The notes beneath the pieces were generated by a model. The model did not search any database. It saw nothing but the letters and a program-made list of their open reading frames with translations, and had not been told where the DNA came from. DNA of 64,000 nucleotides from an uncultured Eubacteriales bacterium (GTDB lineage: Bacteria > Bacillota > Clostridia > Christensenellales > Aristaeellaceae), in contig CACWXP010000005.1 in NCBI GenBank assembly GCA_902764875.1, positions 62,001 to 126,000 of the forward strand. The letters run 5' to 3'. Shown in pieces: positions 1-7,862 of the stretch; within the stretch, counting starts at the first letter, position 1; every line of letters begins with the position of its first letter. The position numbers were made by a program, and so were the translations under genes.

Positions 1-739
1 CATCCGTCGCGGTGCGGCCGCCGAACTCCTCCGTCTGGAGGGAAGCGTCCACAGCGATGGTTTTGATTTTCGATTCATCGTCAAGGGTCACCGTTACGTA
101 GATCAGGGCGTTCTGCCAGCCTTCCGCGGAACCGGTGAGGGTGGCGCCGGGCTGACGGTCCTGCTCCGCGGCCAGGTCAGCGGCGGTGTCTTCACCTGAA
201 GTCTGGCCGGCGGCAGATGCGGAATCAGCAGCGGCTTTGGCAGTTTGAGCTCCGGCCTGCCAGGTCAGTTCCATGGAGCGGCCGACGCGCATGCCGAGCT
301 GATCGGCAACGGCTTTGCCCAGGAGGACTTCCCGGTCGTTTTCCGGGAGGCTGCCTTCAATATGAAAATAGGGGCTGGTTTTCATCACCTGTTCAAAATC
401 CGTGCCGGCGGTGGTGAAAGACAGCTGGCGGGAAACCATGTCCATGCGCACGTAGCGGTAGGGCGTCGCGCCGATCAGGGCATCCGCGGGCAGGGATTGC
501 AGCGCGTTTTCGGCGCTTTCACGGGTCATGGAGGACTCCCCTGCGGGGAGGAGCAGCATGTTCGCGCCGTAATTGCGGAACTGGGCGCTCATCTGGCGGG
601 GAACGTCATAGTAGATTGTGACGAGGCCGGAGAGGATGGCCGCGCCCACGGCGATGGACAGCAGGGCGATCAGCATACGGGAGCGGCGGCGCAGGAGCGA
701 GGCCGTGATCATCCGAAGGAACATTTTTCTTTTGCTCAT
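1..739 (-). CDS. FtsX/MacB-type ABC transporter permease (3' end cut by window)
   Basis: About 246 residues are visible and the C-terminal part lies beyond the window edge. The start ATG (737-739) opens MSKRKMFLRMITASLLRR, followed by one membrane helix (about residues 20-40) and then a large extracytoplasmic domain, as in MacB-periplasmic-core/FtsX permeases. The start lies one base after the stop of the upstream permease gene (TGA-T-ATG), so the two are probably translationally coupled. Two adjacent permeases after P19 and DUF2318 genes match the known Campylobacter P19 iron locus, where an ATPase gene follows. That ATPase would lie to the left of this window. Its role in ferrous/ferric iron handling is inferred from context only. 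Confidence 0.85.
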   Translation of the reverse strand, partial: MSKRKMFLRMITASLLRRRSRMLIALLSIAVGAAILSGLVTIYYDVPRQMSAQFRNYGANMLLLPAGESSMTRESAENALQSLPADALIGATPYRYVRMDMVSRQLSFTTAGTDFEQVMKTSPYFHIEGSLPENDREVLLGKAVADQLGMRVGRSMELTWQAGAQTAKAAADSASAAGQTSGEDTAADLAAEQDRQPGATLTGSAEGWQNALIYVTVTLDDESKIKTIAVDASLQTEEFGGRTATD

Positions 740-740
740 A

Positions 741-2093
741 TCAGTGTCCTCCGTGCAGCACTTCGGCGGGGCGCAGACGCAGCACCATCCGGATGGCGGG
801 GATGCAGCCGGCCATGGCCATCAGGACAATGAGGCCCGCCACGATGGGAATCACCAGGGGCTTCATTTCGATGGCAGATCCGAAGACGTTCCAGCCGATG
901 AGCTGGGCAAAGCCGAAGCCCATAAAGTAGCCGGCAACGCCGCCGATGAGGGCGGTCACGAGGATTTCCGTGACGACGACGCCGGTGATCTGGCCGTCCC
1001 GGGCGCCGATGGCCTTCAGAAGACCGAATTCCTGGCTGCGCTCCATGACGCCGGCGGTGACCAGGTTGGAGATGCCCAGGGAGGCGCCGATCAGGCTCAT
1101 GGCCGTGATCAGGATCATCAGGAGTTGGGTTTTATCAAGGATCGCGCCTTCCCCTTCCGCCACCTGGCGGACGGCGGAGGCCATGGAGTCCGTGATGACA
1201 GACTGGATCTGATAGCAAATGGCGGAAACGTAGGCGGTGCAGTACCAGGTTTCGTAATCCTGGGAGGAAAGGGCTGCGGGATTCAGCGCGGCCCGGCGGC
1301 TGAGCTCGTTGTCTGGTGTGGTCAGGGCGCTGACCTCGATAGAGGCCACCTTGCCGTCCAGGCCGGAAAGCTTCTGAACCAGATCCAGGGTGCCGTAGAG
1401 CTGGTCGTCGGCGTCGTCGCCGGAATCGAAGACACCGACGACGGTGACAGTCTCCGCTCCGTTCTTTCCCGTCAGGGCGACGGTGTCACCGGCCTTCAGG
1501 TTCTCCCGTTTTGCCAGGGCTGATCCGACCATGATTTCGGTATCGGCATCGCCGGAGGCTTCGTCGATCCAGCGGCCGTCGGTCAGGTCCCACCAGGTCC
1601 GGAGGTTGGTAATGCCCGTGTCCACACTTTCGCCGGTGGGCAGATCCAGGTGGTGATTGTACCAGGAGCCGGTCAGGGGAATCCGGGTATCGCCGGCTGT
1701 GGCTTCACCTGCGGCTGCTCCGGCGGATTCGGAGCCTCTGTTATGGGTCAGCGTGACCGTGGTTTTCAGGAAGGGGGCGAAGTCCGTGATGTTGTAGGTC
1801 CAGAAGATGGTTTTGATTTTTCCGAGTTCATCTTCCGCCAGATAAGCCGTGCCCAGCTCGCCGCCGGATTCTCCGTTCACGCTGTAGATATCATTCAGCA
1901 GGCTGGAGGATTTGGGTTTCACGACGATGTTGGCGCCGTAGGTTTTCAGTTCCTGGTTCACCTTGTCCCCGACATCCAGCATGACGTTGAGCATGCCGGT
2001 GGCCAGGGAAGCCCCCAGGGCGACGGTGAAGGCGATCAGCAGCATTTTTCCTTTCTGGCGGAAAAGTGCGCCGCGGATCATGCGAAATAACAT
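741..2093 (-). CDS. FtsX-like ABC transporter permease
   Basis: A 450-residue protein with one N-terminal membrane helix (about 15-37), a periplasmic MacB core-like domain, and three C-terminal helices (about 325-440) typical of the FtsX fold. The start is supported by AAGGAG seven bases upstream. It sits between the DUF2318 gene (11-bp gap) and a second permease (1-bp gap). In the P19-type iron operons of Campylobacter and others, two such permeases plus an ATPase accompany FTR1, P19 and DUF2318. The partner ATPase is not in the window. Substrate specificity cannot be read from the sequence; iron is inferred from the operon. Confidence 0.88.
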   Translation of the reverse strand: MLFRMIRGALFRQKGKMLLIAFTVALGASLATGMLNVMLDVGDKVNQELKTYGANIVVKPKSSSLLNDIYSVNGESGGELGTAYLAEDELGKIKTIFWTYNITDFAPFLKTTVTLTHNRGSESAGAAAGEATAGDTRIPLTGSWYNHHLDLPTGESVDTGITNLRTWWDLTDGRWIDEASGDADTEIMVGSALAKRENLKAGDTVALTGKNGAETVTVVGVFDSGDDADDQLYGTLDLVQKLSGLDGKVASIEVSALTTPDNELSRRAALNPAALSSQDYETWYCTAYVSAICYQIQSVITDSMASAVRQVAEGEGAILDKTQLLMILITAMSLIGASLGISNLVTAGVMERSQEFGLLKAIGARDGQITGVVVTEILVTALIGGVAGYFMGFGFAQLIGWNVFGSAIEMKPLVIPIVAGLIVLMAMAGCIPAIRMVLRLRPAEVLHGGH

Positions 2094-2104
2094 AGTGAGT
2101 CTCC

Positions 2105-3433
2105 TTAGAACTTAAATTCAGATTCGCCGGCAATGATGTCTTCCAGCCGGAAGACCATTTTTCCGTTCTCGATGGCGTAGTTCAGAGGAATCGGGTTGCA
2201 GCCGCCGGGGAAACCGATGGTGCGGATGTTCATGACCACGTCACAGCGCTTGCACACCACCTGGTTGCCGCGTTCGTAGTAGCCGGCGTTGCCGCAGACG
2301 TCACAGGCGTCCAGGCCGACGCCGTAGGCGGCGCTGTTCGGCTTTTTGATGACGATCCAGCGGACGGCGATGTTTTTCTTTGTAACGTATTCAAAACGAT
2401 GGAGATGGCCGTCGCTGATGTCCTCCAGATCTATGAGAATCCGGTCACCGTCCACTGTATAGCTTTCCGGGGAGGAGAGCACCACGGGACGGGTGGCGTA
2501 GGATTTCACCGCGGTCATGCAGACCATGAAGACGGCGAAAACCGCCAGGGTCCGGACGGCCATGCGGCGCAGTTTCCGGTTGTTGAAACGGTGGCGCCGC
2601 AGTTGGGCGGGGTTGTCATAGGGCTCGGTAACCCGGATGTGGTCGATGAACAGCTTCAGCGGAATGATCATGGCGATGCCGGCGACCAGCGCGGAGAAAA
2701 ACAGGATATTGCTGGAGGCAAAGATCGTCAGGTCGGAGGCCCAGGGGAAACGGGCACTGTCGTAGCGGACGGGCCAGGGGAACTGCTTGATGTTTGCTGT
2801 CCAGTAGCGCAGGATGATGGCGAAAACCCGGAAACAGCCGGACAGCAGCGCGGCCGCGGTCACGGCGACAACGGTTCCCCGGGATTTCAGGCGTACCGCG
2901 CCGCGGTAGAGCCAGCGGGCATACAGCGCCAGGAGGATCAGCGCCAGCAGCCAGCCGGCCAGGCGCAGGAACCATTCTTCCGAGATGACGCCTTTGCCCA
3001 TTGTGTCGAAATTGATGGGATCGGAGATGATGCCGGGCATCTCGCGGACGGTGAGGCCGAAGACGGCGATCGCCGCGAAAACGCAGACGGCTGCGCCGCC
3101 TGCTTTCAGGCCTGCGGCATCCGGATCCGGGCAATCCTTCCTGCCGAAGAAGGCCAGCAGGATCAGGAAACCCAGGGAGCCGGTAATGATGATCAGGGTG
3201 GTCCAGATCGCCTGCTGCGAGATGTTCAGCCATGTGTTCAGCTGACGGTTGGCCTGCAGATCCATCCTGGCAGCCGCGAGGGCGGCACTGGCGAGGAGGC
3301 CGGCAATTCCGCCGGCCCAGAGGAAGGGCCGGCCCCGGCGGCCGTATGTGCGCCGGACCACAGCAGCGATCAGCGTGATCAGCGTCACGGCGATCAGCAG
3401 GTTCTCCACCGTCGAATAGAGATATTTGAGCAT
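2105..3433 (-). CDS. DUF2318 membrane protein of the P19/FTR1 iron operon
   Basis: About 442 residues with roughly eight hydrophobic helices, then a soluble C-terminal domain. That domain carries a CxxC...CxxC set (CDVCG and CKRC) plus a further Cys in GFPGGCNPI, the signature of DUF2318 (predicted Fe-S or metal-binding membrane protein). Two in-frame ATGs exist six bases apart. The second is preferred because GGGAG lies nine bases upstream of it but only three from the first. The gap to P19 holds a short GC-rich hairpin (3467-3495) without a T-run. Known homologues (for example the gene after p19 in Campylobacter) may pass electrons or metal in iron uptake, but the exact reaction is not established. 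Confidence 0.88.
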   Translation of the reverse strand: MLKYLYSTVENLLIAVTLITLIAAVVRRTYGRRGRPFLWAGGIAGLLASAALAAARMDLQANRQLNTWLNISQQAIWTTLIIITGSLGFLILLAFFGRKDCPDPDAAGLKAGGAAVCVFAAIAVFGLTVREMPGIISDPINFDTMGKGVISEEWFLRLAGWLLALILLALYARWLYRGAVRLKSRGTVVAVTAAALLSGCFRVFAIILRYWTANIKQFPWPVRYDSARFPWASDLTIFASSNILFFSALVAGIAMIIPLKLFIDHIRVTEPYDNPAQLRRHRFNNRKLRRMAVRTLAVFAVFMVCMTAVKSYATRPVVLSSPESYTVDGDRILIDLEDISDGHLHRFEYVTKKNIAVRWIVIKKPNSAAYGVGLDACDVCGNAGYYERGNQVVCKRCDVVMNIRTIGFPGGCNPIPLNYAIENGKMVFRLEDIIAGESEFKF

Positions 3434-3532
3434 AAGCATGATCTCCCGTCATGATACAAAACCGCCGGGATGCAGTCCCCCGCGGACCGCATCCCAGCGT
3501 CATAAAAACCCGATATCAGGCTGAAAATGTGA

Positions 3533-4108
3533 TTACCACTTCACGCTGAAGTCCCAGTCGGTCCAGGTGACTTCCAGGGGCTCGGTCCAGTCGGTTTCGA
3601 AGTTGCCGTTCACGCCGGTTTCCTTGTCGGTGTGCAGCACATAGCCGTTTTCCGCGGGGCTGATGATCTGGAGGGTCAGGCTGTAGCCCTTTCCTTCGGG
3701 AATGTTGATGTTGGCGCCGTAGTGCGCGCCGTCGGAGGCGCTCATGGGCATGAAGGAGCCGTCCACCAGCTGGTTGCCGTCCTTGTCTTTCACGACGTAG
3801 TTGATGGTCAGATAGGGTACCCAGTTGCCGACGCCGAAGCCGTATTTGTCGCTGTTGGCCTTGATGTCCGCTTCAATGTGGCAGTTCGCGTCTTCCTTGG
3901 CCAGGGCCATTCCGGCGGGGGCCAGGTCCACGGGCTGGAAATACACAGCCGCGATATTCATGAAGTCCACAACCTGTTCATTGTCTTCCAGACCGTCGGG
4001 TCCGATGACGTATTCCGGGAATTCACCTTCCGCCGCGTCCTCCGCGAGAGCGCAGCCGATGCCCAGAGCCATTACCGCGGCCAGAACCAGAGCCAGAAAC
4101 TTTTTCAT
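3533..4108 (-). CDS. P19/Tp34-family periplasmic iron-binding protein
   Basis: A 191-residue exported protein: signal peptide MKKFLALVLA...ALA cut near residue 22, then the Fe2+/Cu-binding P19 fold. Candidate metal ligands of the family are visible: His77 and Glu79 (CHIEA), Met120/Met122 and His129 (MPMSASDGAHYG), and His159 (VLHTD). The start is fixed by AGGGAGGA seven bases upstream. The reading frame is open for 43 more codons upstream, but that part has no ribosome site and no signal peptide at its front. P19 proteins hand iron to the FTR1 permease, here the gene just upstream. A GC-rich hairpin (4157-4178, no T-run) in the 88-bp gap may stabilise or space the messages. Confidence 0.93.
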   Translation of the reverse strand: MKKFLALVLAAVMALGIGCALAEDAAEGEFPEYVIGPDGLEDNEQVVDFMNIAAVYFQPVDLAPAGMALAKEDANCHIEADIKANSDKYGFGVGNWVPYLTINYVVKDKDGNQLVDGSFMPMSASDGAHYGANINIPEGKGYSLTLQIISPAENGYVLHTDKETGVNGNFETDWTEPLEVTWTDWDFSVKW

Positions 4109-4196
4109 TGATTTTTCCTCCCTTGTTGCTTTACTGTGAATACCTTTGTATGTCCGGGCCGCCGGCGGGGCGGCGGCCGAAACACCGAAGTAACCG

Positions 4197-5933
4197 TCAG
4201 GTTTTCTGCGCCATGCATTCAGCGCGGACCGCGGCAATTTTTCCGCGGTAGTGAGCGATCATGAAAGTGATCAGCAGGATGATCGACAGGATCAGCTGGG
4301 GCACGAGGGTTTCCAGGTAGGGATAGATACCGAAGAGCTGAACCACATCGTTTTCCGGGATGCCGGGGACCCGCAGCGTCATATCGAAGACGCCGCCTTC
4401 CGCCAGTTCCTTGATGCCGCTGCCCAGGAAGCTGACGCACATGACGGCCATCAGGATACTGGTCGCCGTGAAGAACACCTTGATCGGCAGTTTGATGGAA
4501 AGCTTTGTGATGGCCAGGTAGACAAACACCAGCACCACGCAGCCCACGCCGAAGCCGGCCCAGACCATGCCGGGATGATCGCCGCTGAGCATCGGCTGGT
4601 AGAAGAGGACGACCTCGGCGCCTTCACGGAAGACGCTGAGGAAGGCCGTGAAGGCCAGGGCGAAGGAGCTGCCCCGCTCCAGGGAGGACTTCACCTTGCC
4701 GTCAATGTAGTTCGTCCAGGCCGCCGCTTCGGATTTGGAAATCATCCAGTTGCTGACATAGAAGATCACGCATACGGCAATCAGCGCCGTGACGCCTTCA
4801 ATGATCTCCTGTCCCTGGCCCGCACCGGCCACCGCCTGCTTCACAAAGTAGAGGATGACCGCCGCAGCAAAGGAGGCGAGAATACCGGCAATAGCGCCGA
4901 TATAGATGTTCCGCAGACTTTTGGCGTTTCCGCTCTTGGTCAGGTAGGCGATAATTGCGGCGATGACCAGGATGGCTTCCAGGCCTTCCCGCACGATGAT
5001 GCCGAAAGACCCCAGGAAAGTGACCCAGCCGGGATCGCTTTTTGCCGCTTCCGCTTCGGCTTCCGCCTGCACGGCGGCGGCTTCTTCGGCCTTTGCGGCG
5101 GCTTCCTTCTCGTCGATGGCGGCCGCTTTTTCCTTCACAACGGATTTCAGACTCTTCACCGCGTTATTGAAGGTCCGGCTCTTGTGGGCCTCGGCCGTCG
5201 CCTTTTCCTTCAGCGCGGCGAACTGGGCCTCCGCTTCCTCCCGGGCTTCAACACCGAGTTCCGTGTAGATTTTGTGGCTCAGGCCGCTTTCCTCAAAAAC
5301 GCTGTAGTAGGCGGTGTTGATGTTATCCAGGGCGCTGTCTTCCTGGAAGGTATCGTAAGCCTCCTTTGCCGTTTCGAGGATCTCATCCATCGCGTTCGCG
5401 GCTTCGGTCCAGCTGGCGTACATCGATTCGGAACCGCCGTTTCCGCCGTATTCGGCGAAGGGATCCGAGGCGACCTGTTCGCCGCCTTTCCAGTAGGTAA
5501 TCTGGCTCTGCCGGTATCCGTCCATGGCGGAAAGCTTGTTGCAGTCCTCCCGGATGATTCCCTTCAGCCGGTTCAGGGCCGTCCGGGCTTCCAGCCGGTT
5601 GTTTTCATCCGTGCTGTCCCGCTTCAGCAACCCCTTGCAGTTGGAGAACTCCATCTCCGTCTTGTTCTTCCGCGGACCGGAGATGCGGTTCATGACATTC
5701 ATTTCAAAGGCGATATCGTATACCTTGAAATAGGCGTTGGATACGTCGCCCACGGCGTCCTGGGTGTTGCCAGCCAGGTATTCCTCAAAGGCGTGGTCCA
5801 GATACTGATCCATCTGGTTGGCTTCCAGCTCCCAGCGGCCGGCTTCGTTCGCGGATTCCGCGGCGGCGAAACTCAGCGACAGCATCACCGCCAGGATGCA
5901 CAGCATCCAACGGGCGGCTTTTCCGACTCTCAT
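4197..5933 (-). CDS. FTR1-family iron permease with large N-terminal extracytoplasmic domain
   Basis: A 578-residue protein. It has a signal peptide (MRVGKAARWMLCILAVML), then about 290 residues of helical extracytoplasmic domain ending in an Ala/Glu-rich coiled coil (about 230-300), then the FTR1 membrane domain of seven helices. Both REGxE iron motifs are intact: REGLE (315-319) and REGAE (436-440). The start is chosen at the ATG with AAGGAG eight bases upstream; an earlier ATG 16 codons upstream lacks a ribosome site and overlaps the operator region. It is the first gene of the iron operon. A palindrome CGTTAGAGTCATCTAACG lies immediately upstream (5951-5968), so metal-dependent repression is likely. 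Confidence 0.93.
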   Translation of the reverse strand: MRVGKAARWMLCILAVMLSLSFAAAESANEAGRWELEANQMDQYLDHAFEEYLAGNTQDAVGDVSNAYFKVYDIAFEMNVMNRISGPRKNKTEMEFSNCKGLLKRDSTDENNRLEARTALNRLKGIIREDCNKLSAMDGYRQSQITYWKGGEQVASDPFAEYGGNGGSESMYASWTEAANAMDEILETAKEAYDTFQEDSALDNINTAYYSVFEESGLSHKIYTELGVEAREEAEAQFAALKEKATAEAHKSRTFNNAVKSLKSVVKEKAAAIDEKEAAAKAEEAAAVQAEAEAEAAKSDPGWVTFLGSFGIIVREGLEAILVIAAIIAYLTKSGNAKSLRNIYIGAIAGILASFAAAVILYFVKQAVAGAGQGQEIIEGVTALIAVCVIFYVSNWMISKSEAAAWTNYIDGKVKSSLERGSSFALAFTAFLSVFREGAEVVLFYQPMLSGDHPGMVWAGFGVGCVVLVFVYLAITKLSIKLPIKVFFTATSILMAVMCVSFLGSGIKELAEGGVFDMTLRVPGIPENDVVQLFGIYPYLETLVPQLILSIILLITFMIAHYRGKIAAVRAECMAQKT

Positions 5934-5950
5934 GCGATCGCTCCTTTCGT

Positions 5951-5982
5951 CGTTAGAGTCATCTAACGCAAAATGAATCATA
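5951..5982 (-). promoter_or_regulatory. Promoter -10 and TTAG/CTAA operator of the iron operon
   Basis: On the minus strand an extended -10 (TGATATGAT, hexamer at 5977-5982) is followed directly by the near-perfect dyad CGTTAGAGTCATCTAACG (5951-5968), which covers the expected start of transcription. TTAG..CTAA half-sites resemble DtxR/IdeR-type operators, and a DtxR-family gene lies 0.8 kb away. No good -35 was found. Confidence 0.55.
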
Positions 5983-6089
5983 TCACAGGAGTTAAGATCG
6001 CGCTATCCGGATATTGACTTTTTGAAACCGTTCATTTGTCTGATATTTACCTCTTTCGCCCTTTTTCGGTCAAGGACTGGCAAAAGCCA

Positions 6090-6120
6090 TTAGTTTGTGC
6101 TAATATATCTAACTGGTTAG
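6090..6120 (+). promoter_or_regulatory. Two TTAG/CTAA dyads upstream of the AraC-type gene
   Basis: TTAGTTTGTGCTAA (6090-6103) and CTAACTGGTTAG (6109-6120) are inverted repeats built from the same TTAG/CTAA half-site as the dyad at 5951-5968; another CTAA follows at 6126. They lie 45-75 bases before the proposed GTG start of the regulator. They are likely operators shared by the divergent promoters. This is inference from symmetry and position. Confidence 0.5.
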
Positions 6121-6164
6121 AAGCAACTAATCCGTTACGAGCAGAGAACGGGAGGAAACCGGAC

Positions 6165-6518
6165 GTGACGCAGGGCAGAAAGAAAACCGGTGGGGAGATG
6201 CTGGCGCAGGCAGCTTCGGAATACATTGAAACCCATTATAAGGAGAAATTTTCGCTGCAGAAGATGGCCGGCGATCTGTATGTGAACGGAAGCTATCTGC
6301 TGCGCGTTTTCAAAAAGCATACCGGTACCACGCCGCTGGCGTATCACAATCATGTTCGCTGCGCGCAGGCCCGGGAACTGCTGGGGGCCTCCGAAAAGAG
6401 CGTATCGGAAATCGGCGAAACCGTCGGATTCGTTTCCTCGGCGCATTTCTCCCACGTATTTAAAAAAGAAGAGGGCTGCACGCCTTCCGAATACAGAGCC
6501 GGATGCGAAAAACACTGA
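6165..6518 (+). CDS. Small AraC-family transcription regulator (DNA-binding domain only)
   Basis: A 117-residue protein consisting almost only of the AraC double helix-turn-helix: first HTH FSLQKMAGDLYVNGSYLLRVFKK, second HTH with SVSEIGETVGFVSSAHFSHVFKK and the closing GCTPSEYR motif. The start is set at GTG 6165 with GGAGG nine bases upstream. An ATG-led frame runs 43 codons further upstream, but that stretch contains the operator dyads and has no ribosome site. There is no ligand-binding domain, so it may sense through a partner or respond only to its own level. It is divergent from the FTR1/P19 operon, which is probably its target. Confidence 0.88.
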   Translation: MTQGRKKTGGEMLAQAASEYIETHYKEKFSLQKMAGDLYVNGSYLLRVFKKHTGTTPLAYHNHVRCAQARELLGASEKSVSEIGETVGFVSSAHFSHVFKKEEGCTPSEYRAGCEKH

Positions 6519-6556
6519 AAGCATCCGGCAAAAATAAAGAGTATACTTGTCTGATG

Positions 6557-6585
6557 TTGACCTGTTAATGAAAAAAGTTTATGAT
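6557..6585 (+). promoter_or_regulatory. Sigma-A promoter of the DtxR-family gene
   Basis: TTGACC (6557-6562), a 17-bp spacer and TATGAT (6580-6585). It predicts a transcript starting near 6592 with about 143 untranslated bases before the DtxR ATG. Confidence 0.8.
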
Positions 6586-6591
6586 ATATCT

Positions 6592-6734
6592 ATGAACGAT
6601 AGGCAATGCCAACCGTGTCACCCCGGGTGCAGCGAAGAATCCAACAGGCACTCGCTGCAACTGGCACAATAGTACGTCAGGAAGTATCATACAGGCACGG
6701 ACAGGAAATAAAAACAAATGACAGGAGCAGGACA
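6592..6734 (+). promoter_or_regulatory. Structured 5' leader of the DtxR-family gene (candidate regulatory RNA)
   Basis: The leader contains an 8-bp stem TGCAGCGA/TCGCTGCA (6628-6635 with 6652-6659), enclosed by TGCCA/TGGCA (6607-6611 with 6662-6666). A competing small hairpin CACC/GGTG (6619-6629) shares two bases with the first stem. No T-run follows, so any control would act on translation or stability. I do not recognise a known riboswitch family; metal-sensing classes are only a possibility. Confidence 0.4.
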
Positions 6735-7094
6735 ATGAACATTTACGAATCGGCGGAAGATTATCTGGAGCAGATCCTGATGCTGCTGGAAAAGAAGGGC
6801 CATGCCCGATCCATCGACATTGCCACGGGGCTGAACGTTTCCAAACCGTCCGTCAGCGTGGCCATGAAAAAGCTGCGGGAGAACGGGTATATCCGCATGA
6901 GCACGGACAACCTGATTTCCCTGACCGACAAGGGATACGCGATCGCGCGGAAGATTTACGACCGGCACCAGGCGCTGACGAAATACCTGATCCAGATCGG
7001 CGTTCCCGAGGAGATCGCCCGGGAGGATGCCTGCAAGATCGAGCATGATCTTTCCGAGGAGTCCTTTGCCGCCATCTGCGAACAGATCCACTGA
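6735..7094 (+). CDS. DtxR/MntR-family metal-dependent transcription regulator
   Basis: A 119-residue protein. It has an N-terminal winged helix with recognition region VSKPSVSVAMKKLRENGYI (about 29-47), then the dimerisation/metal domain with the family helix REDACKIEHDLSEESF (about 95-110) providing Cys, Glu, His and Glu side chains suited to metal binding. The start ATG has AGGAG eight bases upstream; an upstream in-frame ATG falls inside the structured leader and is not used. The family represses metal uptake genes when Fe or Mn is plentiful. Here it lies next to an FTR1/P19 iron operon with TTAG..CTAA dyads, the likely targets. The SH3-like third domain of IdeR is absent, as in MntR-type proteins. 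Confidence 0.92.
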   Translation: MNIYESAEDYLEQILMLLEKKGHARSIDIATGLNVSKPSVSVAMKKLRENGYIRMSTDNLISLTDKGYAIARKIYDRHQALTKYLIQIGVPEEIAREDACKIEHDLSEESFAAICEQIH

Positions 7095-7102
7095 AACGTG
7101 TA

Positions 7103-7132
7103 AACGGGTTCCGAAACCGGAGCCCGTTTTTT
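7103..7132 (+). terminator. Intrinsic terminator after the DtxR-family gene
   Basis: AACGGG(T)TCCG, loop AAA, CCGGAGCCCGTT followed by TTTTTT. It lies nine bases after the stop codon and separates two converging transcription units. In the opposite direction only three Ts follow, so it would work less well for the sulfur operon. Confidence 0.85.
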
Positions 7133-7147
7133 CATGCTTTTCTTTGA

Positions 7148-7840
7148 TTACGACTGATGCGCCCGGAGCTTTGCGGAAATCGCGCCGCCCAGCAGCTGTA
7201 TCAGCTGAACGATCACAACCAGGATAATCACCGTCAGAATCATCAGCGGGGTATTCATCTTCTCATATCCGTAGGTCAGCGCCAGGTCGCCGACGCCGCC
7301 TCCGCCCACATATCCGGCCATGGCCGACGCGCCCAGCAAGCCGATGGTTCCGGTGGTCAGCGCCAGCACCACCGAACCCAGCGTCTCCGGAATAATAAAA
7401 TAGCGGATCACCTGGAAAACATTGGCGCCCATGGCCTGTGCCGCCTCAATGATCCCCGGGGAGCATTCCAGCAGACTGTTCTCGATTAACCGGGCCAGAT
7501 ACGGACTGATGTAGAGCACCAGCGGCACCAGTGCCGCCGTGGATCCGATGGTCGTTCCCATCAGCAGCCGGGTAAACGGCATGATTGTCACCAGCAAAAT
7601 TACAAACGGCACCGAACGCACCACGTTGACATAAAAGTTCAATACTGCGTGGACAACCCGCGCCCCCGGTCCTTTCAGAATGCCGCCCTTCCGGGTCAGC
7701 ACCAGTGCCAGCGCCAGGATAAACCCGATGATTGTTCCGATCAGCAGCGCCCATCCGACCATATACAGCGTCTGCTGAATATTCGTCAGCAGCCGGCTCC
7801 ATTTCACCCCGAAGATCTTCGTGTTCAGAAAATCATCCAT
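7148..7840 (-). CDS. metI: MetI-type methionine/cysteine ABC permease (second set)
   Basis: A 230-residue permease with five to six membrane helices and the EAA loop MECSPGIIEAAQAMGANVFQ, close to MetI of the methionine uptake family. GGAGGGACAGAGGAC precedes the start. It is the last gene of the long sulfur operon, 22 bases after its ATPase. It would pair with the ATPase encoded at 7863-8918; no third binding protein is found beside this pair. The exact substrate (D/L-methionine, cystine or an N-acyl form) cannot be read from the permease. Confidence 0.9.
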   Translation of the reverse strand: MDDFLNTKIFGVKWSRLLTNIQQTLYMVGWALLIGTIIGFILALALVLTRKGGILKGPGARVVHAVLNFYVNVVRSVPFVILLVTIMPFTRLLMGTTIGSTAALVPLVLYISPYLARLIENSLLECSPGIIEAAQAMGANVFQVIRYFIIPETLGSVVLALTTGTIGLLGASAMAGYVGGGGVGDLALTYGYEKMNTPLMILTVIILVVIVQLIQLLGGAISAKLRAHQS

Positions 7841-7862
7841 GTCCTCTGTCCCTCCTTCCGGC

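Noticed and set aside
4251-5966. Long plus-strand open frame (571 codons) opposite the FTR1 gene
   Set aside because: It is a shadow frame of a GC-rich gene with clear FTR1 motifs on the other strand; no ribosome site and no recognisable domain.
6036-6164. Longer AraC-type protein starting at ATG 6036
   Set aside because: The extra 43 codons cover the operator dyads, lack a ribosome site and do not match the family; GTG 6165 has GGAGG nine bases before it.
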